This document shows, one piece after another, positions 53,298-60,791 of a stretch of 64,000 nucleotides of DNA. The DNA lies in the NCBI RefSeq assembly GCF_020873895.1, contig NZ_JAHWGT010000002.1, positions 1-64,000 of the forward strand. Direction: 5' to 3'. The notes beneath the pieces are model-generated. The model worked only from the letters and a program-made list of their open reading frames with translations. It was not told the origin of the DNA and searched no databases. The translations under genes were made by a program, and so were the position numbers. This DNA is from Streptomyces sp. DH12. GTDB lineage: Bacteria; Actinomycetota; Actinomycetes; Streptomycetales; Streptomycetaceae. The first letter of the stretch is position 1, and the number at the start of each line of letters is the position of its first letter.

Positions 53298-55364
53298 GTG
53301 TCCAAACTGACCGACGTGCCCAAACGGATCCTGATCGGCCGGGCTCTCCGGAGCGACAGGCTGGGCGAGACGCTCCTCCCGAAGCGCATCGCGCTACCCG
53401 TCTTCGCCTCCGACCCCCTCTCCTCCGTGGCGTACGCGCCGGGCGAGGTCCTGCTGGTCCTCTCCATCGCGGGCGCGTCGGCCTACACCTTCAGCCCCTG
53501 GATCGCCGCCGCCGTCGTCGTCCTGATGTTCACGGTCGTCGCCTCCTACCGGCAGAACGTCCACGCCTACCCCAGCGGCGGCGGCGACTACGAGGTCGCC
53601 AACACCAACCTCGGCCCGAAGGCCGGCCTCACCGTCGCCAGCGCCCTCCTCGTCGACTACGTCCTGACCGTCGCCGTCTCGATCTCCTCCGGCGTGGAGA
53701 ACCTCGGCTCGGCCGTCCACTTCGTCATCGAGCACAAGGTCTTCTGCGCCATCGGCATCATCGTGCTGCTGACGCTGATGAACCTGCGCGGCGTGAAGGA
53801 GTCCGGCAAGCTCTTCGCCATCCCGACGTACGTCTTCGTCACCGGCGTCGTCATCATGATCGGGTGGGGCGCCTTCAAGGGCCTCGTCCTGGACGAGACC
53901 ATGCAGGCCCCCACCGCGGACTTCACGATCCGGCCCGAACACGAGGGCATCGCCGGCTTCGCCCTCGTCTTCCTGCTGCTGCGGGCGTTCTCGTCCGGCT
54001 GCGCCGCCCTCACCGGCGTCGAGGCCATCAGCAACGGCGTCCCCGCCTTCCGCAAGCCCAAGTCGAGGAACGCCGCGACGACCCTCCTGCTCATGGGCGC
54101 CCTCGCCGTCACCATGTTCTGCGGGATCATCGGCCTGGCCATGGCCACCCACGTGAAGATGGCCGAGAAGCCCGCCCACGACCTGATCCACGACGGCGCC
54201 CCCGTCGGCCCCGACTACGTCCAGGACCCGGTGATCTCCCAGGTCGCGGCGGCCGTCTTCGGCGACGGGACGTTCTTCTTCGTCGTCCTCGCCGCCGCCA
54301 CCGCCCTCGTGCTCTTCCTGGCCGCCAACACCGCGTACAACGGCTTCCCGCTGCTCGGCTCGATCCTCGCCCAGGACCGGTACCTGCCCCGCCAGCTCCA
54401 CACCCGCGGCGACCGCCTCGCCTTCTCCAACGGCATCGTGCTCCTCGCCGGCGCGGCGATCCTGCTCGTCTGGATCTACGAGGCCGACTCGACCAAGCTC
54501 ATCCAGCTGTACATCGTCGGCGTCTTCGTCTCGTTCACGCTCAGCCAGACCGGCATGGTCCGCCACTGGAACCGCCTGCTCCGCACCCAGCAGGACCCGG
54601 CCAGGCGCCGCCGCATGATCCGCTCCCGCGCGATCAACGCCTTCGGCGCCTTCTTCACCGGCCTGGTCCTCATCGTCGTCCTCGTCACCAAGTTCACCCA
54701 CGGCGCCTGGGTCGCGCTCCTCGGCATGGCGATCTTCTTCGTGACGATGAGCGCCATCCGCAAGCACTACGACCGCGTCGCCCGCGAGCTCGCCGCCCCC
54801 GAGGGCCCCAGCGACGACAGCGTCCGCCCCGCCCGCGTCCACTCCATCGTCCTGGTGTCGAAGATCCACCGCCCCACGCTCCGCGCGGTCGCCTACGCCA
54901 AGCTGATGCGCTCCGACAAGCTGGAGGCGCTCAGCATCAACGTCGACCCCGCCGAGACCAAGGCCCTCACCGAGGAGTGGGAGCGCCGCGGCATCAACGT
55001 CCCGCTGAAGGTCCTCGACTCCCCGTACCGCGAGATCACCCGGCCCGTCGTCGACTACGTCAAGAGCCTGCGCCGCGAGAGCCCCCGCGACGTGGTCAGC
55101 GTCATCATCCCCGAGTACGTCGTCGGCCGCTGGTACGAGCACCTGCTGCACAACCAGAGCGCCCTGCGCCTCAAGGGACGCCTGCTCTTCACCCCCGGCG
55201 TCATGGTCACCTCCGTGCCCTACCAGCTGCGCTCGTCCGAGGTGGCCAAGCAGCGCGCGAAGAAGCACCAGGACTGGAACGCGCCCGGCTCGGTCCGCCG
55301 CGGCCTCGTCGAGACCGGCCCCAAGCGCCCCTCCACCCCGCGGGAGCCGAACGGCGAGGAGTGA
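53298..55364 (+). CDS. KimA-like (APC superfamily) potassium/proton symporter
   Basis: 688 aa from GTG 53298; TACGAT at 53285-53290 predicts transcription from about 53297, so probably leaderless. Twelve membrane segments (about 25-495). Stretches FASDPLSSVAYAPGE, AYPSGGGDYEVANTNLG, LLVDYVLTVAVSISSG and AFSSGCAALTGVEAISN closely match B. subtilis KimA (YdaO), a high-affinity potassium importer. The cytoplasmic tail (about 540-688) resembles the USP-like regulatory tail of KimA, which binds c-di-AMP in relatives. An amino-acid permease is the weaker alternative. Confidence 0.75.
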   Translation: MSKLTDVPKRILIGRALRSDRLGETLLPKRIALPVFASDPLSSVAYAPGEVLLVLSIAGASAYTFSPWIAAAVVVLMFTVVASYRQNVHAYPSGGGDYEVANTNLGPKAGLTVASALLVDYVLTVAVSISSGVENLGSAVHFVIEHKVFCAIGIIVLLTLMNLRGVKESGKLFAIPTYVFVTGVVIMIGWGAFKGLVLDETMQAPTADFTIRPEHEGIAGFALVFLLLRAFSSGCAALTGVEAISNGVPAFRKPKSRNAATTLLLMGALAVTMFCGIIGLAMATHVKMAEKPAHDLIHDGAPVGPDYVQDPVISQVAAAVFGDGTFFFVVLAAATALVLFLAANTAYNGFPLLGSILAQDRYLPRQLHTRGDRLAFSNGIVLLAGAAILLVWIYEADSTKLIQLYIVGVFVSFTLSQTGMVRHWNRLLRTQQDPARRRRMIRSRAINAFGAFFTGLVLIVVLVTKFTHGAWVALLGMAIFFVTMSAIRKHYDRVARELAAPEGPSDDSVRPARVHSIVLVSKIHRPTLRAVAYAKLMRSDKLEALSINVDPAETKALTEEWERRGINVPLKVLDSPYREITRPVVDYVKSLRRESPRDVVSVIIPEYVVGRWYEHLLHNQSALRLKGRLLFTPGVMVTSVPYQLRSSEVAKQRAKKHQDWNAPGSVRRGLVETGPKRPSTPREPNGEE

Positions 55365-55377
55365 CCCGGGAGGGACG

Positions 55378-55383
55378 TAGACT
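55378..55383 (+). promoter_or_regulatory. -10 box upstream of the methyltransferase gene
   Basis: TAGACT, predicted start about 55390, leader of about 68 nt. Confidence 0.35.
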
Positions 55384-55457
55384 GGTGGGCTGGCGCCACG
55401 CCCGACGCGAGCCCGCCAACGGATCTCTCCGCCCCCTTCTTTTGGAGTCACCCCGCC

Positions 55458-56789
55458 ATGCCGAAGAACGCAGCCGAGTCCTCGCTGGTCGGCGAGGAGT
55501 ACGAGGTCGAGGTCGGCCCCGTCGCGCATGGCGGCCACTGCATCGCCCGCACCGCGGAAGGCCGGGTCCTGTTCGTCCGCCACGCGCTGCCCGGCGAGCG
55601 GATCGTCGCCCGGGTCACCGAGGGCGACGAGACCTCCCGCTTCCTGCGCGCCGACGCCGTCACCGTCCTCGACCCGTCCAAGGACCGCATCGAGGCGCCC
55701 TGCCCGTACGCCGGCCCCGGCAAGTGCGGCGGCTGCGACTGGCAGCACGCCAAGCCGGGCGCCCAGCGCCGCCTCAAGGGCGAGGTCGTCGCCGAGCAGC
55801 TCCGCCGCCTCGCCGGCCTCACCCCCGAGGAGGCCGGCTGGGACGGCACCGTCGTCCCCGCCGAGGGCGACAAGGTCCCCGCCGGCGAGGTACCCGCCTG
55901 GCGGACCCGCGTCCAGTACGCCGTCGACGCCGACGGCCGCGCCGGCCTGCGCAAGCACCGCTCGCACGAGGTCCAGCCGATCGACCGCTGCCTCATCGCC
56001 GCGCCCGGCGTCAGCGAACTCGGCGTCGAGAACCGCGACTGGCCCGGCATGGACTCCGTCGAGGCCATCGCCGCCACCGGCTCCCAGGACCGCCAGGTCG
56101 TCCTCACCCCGCGCCCGGGCGCCCGCCTCCCCCTCGTCGAACTGGACAAGCCGGTCTCGGTGCTCCGCGTCGACGAGAAGGACGGCGGCGTCCACCGCGT
56201 CCACGGCCGCGCCTTCGTCCGCGAACGCGCCGACGACCGCACCTACCGCGTCGGCAACGGCGGCTTCTGGCAGGTCCACCCGAAGGCCGCCGACACCCTC
56301 GTCCGCGCCGTCATGCAGGGCCTCCTCCCGCGCAAGGGCGACACCGCCCTCGACCTGTACTGCGGCGCCGGCCTCTTCGCGGGCGCCCTCGCCGACCGCG
56401 TCGGCGAGGCGGGCGCCGTCCTCGGCATCGAGTCCGGCAAGCGCGCCGTCGAGGACGCCCGCCACAACCTCCGGGACTTCGACCGGGTCCGCGTCGAACA
56501 GGGCAAGGTCGAACAGGTCCTGCCGCGGACCGGCATCACCGAGGTCGACATCATCGTCCTCGACCCGCCCCGCGCCGGCGCCGGCAAGCAGACGGCCCAC
56601 CACCTCGCCTCCCTGGGCGCCCGCCGCATCGCCTACGTCGCCTGCGACCCGGCCGCCCTGGCCCGAGACATCGCCTACTTCGCCGAGAAGGGCTACCGGG
56701 TACGGACCCTGCGCGCCTTCGACCTGTTCCCGATGACGCATCACGTGGAGTGCGTGGCGATTCTTGAGCCTGCCGAGAAGGGCCTCTGA
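55458..56789 (+). CDS. TRAM-domain RNA m5U methyltransferase (TrmA/RlmD family)
   Basis: 443 aa from ATG 55458, with TTTTGGAG about 10 nt ahead. TRAM domain (about 8-75), iron-sulfur-type cysteines (CPYAGPGKCGGC, about 82-93), then a Rossmann methyltransferase domain: DLYCGAGLFAGALA (SAM), DPPRAGAGKQ, and catalytic Cys in VACDPAALARDIAYF. It methylates uridine C5 in rRNA or tRNA. Its last codons (VECVAILEPAEKGL) and stop are repeated at 57680-57728, so the accessory region starts exactly at this 3' end. The gene itself is intact. Confidence 0.88.
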   Translation: MPKNAAESSLVGEEYEVEVGPVAHGGHCIARTAEGRVLFVRHALPGERIVARVTEGDETSRFLRADAVTVLDPSKDRIEAPCPYAGPGKCGGCDWQHAKPGAQRRLKGEVVAEQLRRLAGLTPEEAGWDGTVVPAEGDKVPAGEVPAWRTRVQYAVDADGRAGLRKHRSHEVQPIDRCLIAAPGVSELGVENRDWPGMDSVEAIAATGSQDRQVVLTPRPGARLPLVELDKPVSVLRVDEKDGGVHRVHGRAFVRERADDRTYRVGNGGFWQVHPKAADTLVRAVMQGLLPRKGDTALDLYCGAGLFAGALADRVGEAGAVLGIESGKRAVEDARHNLRDFDRVRVEQGKVEQVLPRTGITEVDIIVLDPPRAGAGKQTAHHLASLGARRIAYVACDPAALARDIAYFAEKGYRVRTLRAFDLFPMTHHVECVAILEPAEKGL

Positions 56790-56826
56790 CCTGTGGTTTT
56801 GTTGTTCGGGCGAGTTACTCGACCTG
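56745..56826 (+). repeat. Direct repeat 1: 3' end of the methyltransferase gene
   Basis: The last 45 nt of the gene and its downstream flank. Its first 49 nt (56745-56793) match 57680-57728 at 41 positions; similarity fades through the next 30-40 nt. It marks the left edge of the toxin-antitoxin insert. Confidence 0.85.
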
Positions 56827-56867
56827 TTTCCCTCCGTGTAGCGGTTCGAGCGGGCGGATCGATCTTT

Positions 56868-56890
56868 GAGGGCTCTCTGACCTGCAAATT
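56868..56890 (+). repeat. Short third copy of the gene-end repeat
   Basis: GAGGGCTCTCTGACCTGCAA again resembles the gene end (AAGGGxxTCTGACCTG) and continues like repeat 2 (CAAATTCGTG versus CGATTTTCGTG). Suggests more than one insertion at this site. Confidence 0.55.
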
Positions 56891-57043
56891 CGTGAGTGAG
56901 GCGCTTGCAACGGCGACGCCTCAAGTGATTCTTGACGCTCGGATGGCGCTCGAAATGGAAGTCTTTGGACCTCCGCGGTAGCGATGTGCACGGCCGCCTG
57001 GTTCCACGCTCCGCGGAGCCGAGTGCGGCCCGACCGCCCCACT

Positions 57044-57062
57044 TGATACCGGCTTGGTATCA
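57044..57062. promoter_or_regulatory. Toxin-antitoxin operator and -10 box
   Basis: TGATACC-GGCTT-GGTATCA is a 7-bp inverted repeat overlapping TATCAT (57058-57063). The predicted start is 57070, the first base of the antitoxin ATG. Fits autorepression by a ribbon-helix-helix antitoxin. Confidence 0.7.
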
Positions 57063-57069
57063 TCTCTGT

Positions 57070-57264
57070 ATGGCGATGACACTTCGACTCCCCGACGACC
57101 TTGACGCGAAGCTCACCGAGCGGGCTCGTCGGGAGGGTCGCAGCAAGCAGGAACTTGCCATTGAGGCCATCCGTGAAGCCCAGGACCGAGCCGAGCTGAA
57201 GGTCGATGACGTCCTGGCCGAGCTCATGGACAGCGATGCGGAGATCCTGGACTACCTGAAGTGA
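57070..57264 (+). CDS. Ribbon-helix-helix (CopG/MetJ-like) antitoxin
   Basis: 64 aa from ATG 57070, the first base of a predicted leaderless transcript. The N-terminal strand MAMTLRLPDDLDAKL and helix EGRSKQELAIEAIREA fit a ribbon-helix-helix DNA-binding dimer; the acidic tail (about 45-64) would wrap the toxin. Its stop overlaps the Doc gene by 4 nt. Typical first gene of a type II module. Confidence 0.85.
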   Translation: MAMTLRLPDDLDAKLTERARREGRSKQELAIEAIREAQDRAELKVDDVLAELMDSDAEILDYLK

Positions 57265-57653
57265 CCGACGTGCGCTACATCCAGCTCGACGAAATCCTGG
57301 CCATCGCCCGTACGGTCAACGGTACGGAGCACAGCGTGCGTGACATGGGCCTTCTGGTGTCGGCGATCGAGCGACCCCGGACGAACGTGTTCGGAGCCGA
57401 GCTGTATCCCGCGCTGCACGATAAGGCTGCGGCGCTGCTGCACTCTGTCGCCCGCAACCATGCGCTGATCGACGGCAACAAACGCACCGCCTGGCTCGCC
57501 ATGCGTGTCTTCCTGCGGTTCAACGGCGTCAGCGCGAGTACCGTCCCGCCGCCCGTTTCTGTGGCCGGCCCGTTCGTCGAGGAAGTCGCGCAGGACAACG
57601 TCGATGTACCGGCGATCGCCAAGCGCCTCGCAACCTGGTTCCCCGTTTCCTGA
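57261..57653 (+). CDS. Doc-family (Fic fold) toxin
   Basis: 130 aa, GTG 57261. Fic/Doc motif HALIDGNKR at 67-75; the consensus HxFx(D/N)GNKR has Leu instead of Phe here, the catalytic His and GNK are intact. An N-terminal helix region and LDEILAIARTVNG start typical of death-on-curing proteins. Doc proteins phosphorylate EF-Tu and stop translation until the antitoxin neutralises them. Flanked by the methyltransferase gene-end repeats. Confidence 0.9.
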   Translation: MTDVRYIQLDEILAIARTVNGTEHSVRDMGLLVSAIERPRTNVFGAELYPALHDKAAALLHSVARNHALIDGNKRTAWLAMRVFLRFNGVSASTVPPPVSVAGPFVEEVAQDNVDVPAIAKRLATWFPVS

Positions 57654-57679
57654 CGTTCGACGAGGCAAGGGCGCCTCAT

Positions 57680-57774
57680 GTGGAGTGCGTGGCGATTCTG
57701 GAGCTTACTGCAAAGGGGATCTGACCTGCGATTTTCGTGGGCTGCTCGGGCGTAGCCGGGCGTGCTCGACACCT
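57680..57774 (+). repeat. Direct repeat 2: displaced methyltransferase gene end
   Basis: Would still encode VECVAILELTAKGI-stop, a diverged copy of the gene's C-terminus, in no complete gene. It follows the Doc stop by 26 nt and is probably the original chromosomal gene end left behind by an insertion. Confidence 0.8.
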
Positions 57775-58398
57775 GCGGTTCCAATCCCGGACGGGAAGGT
57801 GGGCGAGTGTTGCCACCGGTCTTCACAGGGTCCGAGCAAGGCGGCCCTGACGCTCATGGGACGTTCGCTTTGATAGGGCGTCAGCTTATACATGAGGTCG
57901 GTATGCGGTCCGTGCGTCGAGTTGCACGGATCGCGGCAGTGGGCGGGCACATCAGAAAGGTGACCGGCGGTCCGGTGTCGACGGGGTGGTGGAGTGCGGC
58001 GGTATGAGCAGCCCATGCACCGGGCTGTGCCTGTTGCGTATCGTGGACCTGGCCATGGGGGACTACGACCGCCAGCGGGCGGCCGTTGCCGTCCACGGGG
58101 TGGTGGATCTTTCTCGTCAGGCCGCTACGGGAGCCTATTGCGTGGCTGGCTGGCTCGCACCTGGTAGTACGAGCTTCACTGCTGCGTCAGGTGGCGGCGC
58201 TGGTGTACCTCTCCGGCCGGGCCGTGTTCGTGGCGTTAACGCTCCGGTTCTACGAAATTCGTGAACGCGGTAGGCGGATTCGATCGTCGTGGGCCATCGC
58301 AAAGTGATGAAAGCGCCACAGTAAACCCAAGGATGGGCATACTCTGCGGGAATCACCGCAGGTGGGCCAGGGGCGACCTGTAATGCGGCGGAGGTGTC
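57729..58398. other. Gap between repeat 2 and the unknown operon
   Basis: About 670 nt, lower GC than the core. An inverted repeat TCCGTGC-8-GCACGGA lies at 57909-57930. Short open frames (for example 58086-58307) show no family resemblance or ribosome site, so no gene is called. Confidence 0.5.
58338..58361 (+). promoter_or_regulatory. Promoter/operator of the unknown operon
   Basis: CATACT (58338-58343) as -10 box, and an inverted repeat CTGCGG-GAATCA-CCGCAG (58344-58361) covering the predicted start at 58350. Suggests a repressor site; ribosome site GCGGAGG precedes ATG 58399. Confidence 0.5.
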
Positions 58399-60693
58399 AT
58401 GGGTGGGGACCCGTATGTGTCAGCAAAAGGGGTCGGGGAACGCGAGCGGACGGGGGTGCCGGATCCGTACGGTGACCAGGCTCTCCTGACGTCTGCCATG
58501 ACGGAGGGCTACGACGCCGTCCCTGGCCAGGAACACAGTCGACTGCGGAGCTATCTCGAAGCCGTTGTCGCGGCCCGTCCGGCGCCGGTGCACACCACGG
58601 TCGCCTTCAACGCCGTGTACTTCGGGTACGAGCTCGGCGGCGATGGCTACGGCGGAAGCCCGCTGTGCCTCGATGATTTTCCCGTCATCACCTTCGGTGA
58701 GTGCGCTCCCGTGCTCCCGGTCGGGGCCATGGTGTGTGTCGCCACCGGGTCGGACCCGCTTTACGCCGAAATCGTCTACAGGGAGGGCGCGCACCCGGAG
58801 GTGGACGCGCTCGGTGACGTACCGGCTTGGGTGTCGGGGGCGCCCGCGGGTGCCGAGGGCTCGGGTAGGCCGGGTACAGACGCCGAACCACGGCGCAGGG
58901 AGCTGCTGGTGCCGGACCTCCACGCTTTCGGTCCGGCACTGAGTCTGTCACCGGCCCAGCTTCATCGCTTACGCACGCGCGGGCGATGGATCAATGAGGA
59001 CGGGCATGTCGTCGTCGACGTGTGCTATCCGTCCTTGCAAGCAGCCCGGCGCGACGATCTGACGGCCTACGCGGACCATCTCCTGACGACGGCTCGGGAA
59101 CAGCTTTTCAGCCCCTTCGTTCCTGTTTCCCTTGCCTCCCTGGTGGGCGGCACGCATGACGACGATTTGCGGGCGGGACTGCTCGGTCTCCTTGACACGG
59201 TGCGGGGTGTCCTCAACTCCAGTGCAGTGTTGCGCACCTGGGGCCACTACGCCATGACCCGTACCTCCCTCGCGGACTGCTGGCGGGACACCGGACCGCT
59301 GGGCGGCGACGACCTCAGGTCTTTCGTGGCCGCGGTCGAGCACGCGGCCACCCCGGCGAGGCGGCGACACGGCCTCGTCGCTCCGGTCACTGTGTACACA
59401 GCGGTCGGACCACGGCTCCGCGGTTTTCCCGGGGCGGAGGAACGGCTAAAGGAAGTGGGGTACGCCGCTGCGGTGTGCCAGGCGAACGTGGCGCTGGCCG
59501 ACGTGCTCCAAGGGGACAGTGACCAGGGCCTGTTCGGCAACGGCTCCCGGGTCACCCTCGACGACGCCTTCGAGGGGGGAGGGGTGTGGCGGTCCCACCA
59601 TCCCGGTGACGCAGAGGCACCCGGAGACCCTCTGGTCCCGGCCGGGCGCGGCTGGAACTCCACACTGCCCGCACCGCCGGAGCCGGAAACGGAAGTGGAG
59701 CTGGAACCGGTAGATGCGCCCCTCGCCGACGGCGACGCCCTCGGCACCGGCGAACTCCTGCGAAGCGACGCGCAGGAGATCGTCTGGAGGGCGCCCCTGC
59801 GGCTGGCCCATCTCATCGGCGGCTGGTTCCCCCTGCTCCCGTTCGTCGCGCAGGACCTTTGCCGGCCCCGCGGCGCGCACCCCACGCTTCGCCTCGAACT
59901 CGACCATGCTGGTGAGACGTTGGACGAGAAGGGAGCGGTGCAGTACGTCGCGGCCGAACTCGGTGACGACTCGGGTCGGTTGACGGGAATCGTCTGGCCC
60001 GGTGACTTTTTCCCCGGCCTGATGCTGGAGCTGCGCCGGCTCCGTGGCGACACGGTAATTCGGCTGGCCACGACGCGGTTGAAGGACCGGGCGCAGGCCG
60101 GTGACCGTGAGACGGGGCACTCTTACGACCCTCGCGTGCTCACCAGGGAGGACGTGCCGGGCAGCAGCCGCTACGGTGACAGCGCGGTCGGGCTGGGTCC
60201 CCGGCAACTGGTGATGCGCACCGTGCGCCGTTGCGGTCTGCTCACCCTAGACGGTCACGCCCTGATGGACCGGTCGGTCCTGCCGAGCGCGGTCTATGGG
60301 CGCCGACCGGCCCGGTCGCAGGCCGCCGCCTTGGACTCGGCCGTCGCGGAACTGCTCGCGGAACGTCTTCTGGAGCCGGCCCTGGGCAGCCGGGACGCCT
60401 GGGGGCAGCCGCACTTCCCGCCGCGTGACGGACAGCGGACCATTCTCCTCATTGGCTACCGCCCCGCCAGGCCGCGGGTGATACGTCCGTGGGGCGGTGG
60501 CGAACCGGTCGATGAGGGACTGCGCGGCGCTCAGTTCGTCGCAGGTCATCTGCGCCGCCTGCGGCCGGGGTGCCTGCCCAGCGACGTTCAGCGCGCGGCC
60601 TTCCGGGAGCACTGCCGCAGGCTCGGCAAGGCGGACGGCTGGGAACTGCCGTACGGCTACACGTTCGTGACCGAGCACACACGCGGCCGCTGA
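58399..60693 (+). CDS. 764-aa protein of unknown function
   Basis: 764 aa from ATG 58399 (GCGGAGG). I do not recognise the family. No signal peptide or clear membrane segment. There are two compact regions: about 60-320 and about 470-764, joined by an acidic, Pro/Glu-rich stretch (about 400-450, with EPETEVELEPVD). Codon 191 is TTA (58969-58971), so translation depends on the bldA tRNA. Codon use is less GC-biased than in the core genes, consistent with transfer. It is followed after 98 nt by a large gene in the same orientation, probably one operon. Confidence 0.8.
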   Translation: MGGDPYVSAKGVGERERTGVPDPYGDQALLTSAMTEGYDAVPGQEHSRLRSYLEAVVAARPAPVHTTVAFNAVYFGYELGGDGYGGSPLCLDDFPVITFGECAPVLPVGAMVCVATGSDPLYAEIVYREGAHPEVDALGDVPAWVSGAPAGAEGSGRPGTDAEPRRRELLVPDLHAFGPALSLSPAQLHRLRTRGRWINEDGHVVVDVCYPSLQAARRDDLTAYADHLLTTAREQLFSPFVPVSLASLVGGTHDDDLRAGLLGLLDTVRGVLNSSAVLRTWGHYAMTRTSLADCWRDTGPLGGDDLRSFVAAVEHAATPARRRHGLVAPVTVYTAVGPRLRGFPGAEERLKEVGYAAAVCQANVALADVLQGDSDQGLFGNGSRVTLDDAFEGGGVWRSHHPGDAEAPGDPLVPAGRGWNSTLPAPPEPETEVELEPVDAPLADGDALGTGELLRSDAQEIVWRAPLRLAHLIGGWFPLLPFVAQDLCRPRGAHPTLRLELDHAGETLDEKGAVQYVAAELGDDSGRLTGIVWPGDFFPGLMLELRRLRGDTVIRLATTRLKDRAQAGDRETGHSYDPRVLTREDVPGSSRYGDSAVGLGPRQLVMRTVRRCGLLTLDGHALMDRSVLPSAVYGRRPARSQAAALDSAVAELLAERLLEPALGSRDAWGQPHFPPRDGQRTILLIGYRPARPRVIRPWGGGEPVDEGLRGAQFVAGHLRRLRPGCLPSDVQRAAFREHCRRLGKADGWELPYGYTFVTEHTRGR
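58969..58971 (+). other. In-frame TTA codon in the 764-aa gene
   Basis: TTA is codon 191 (QLHR-L-RTRG). Read by the bldA tRNA; links expression to development. Confidence 0.85.
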
Positions 60694-60791
60694 CCTTTCA
60701 CGGTTTCGCGCGTCCACGGCTCCGGCCCCCTCTCTTCCTCCTGTTACCCACAGACATCTTCCTGTCACAAACAGAAACGGAGTGTGTGTAC

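Noticed and set aside
53394-56924. Very long minus-strand open frame (about 1176 codons)
   Set aside because: Shadow of the KimA-like and methyltransferase genes on the opposite strand, caused by high GC; repetitive Gly/Asp/Glu/Val content and no ribosome site.
57760-57800. tRNA 3' end (GGTTCCAATCC) after direct repeat 2
   Set aside because: Position 57 would be C rather than purine and no acceptor or anticodon stems can be formed upstream.
57729-58398. Small genes in the gap before the unknown operon
   Set aside because: Open frames overlap each other, lack ribosome sites and have no recognisable protein features.
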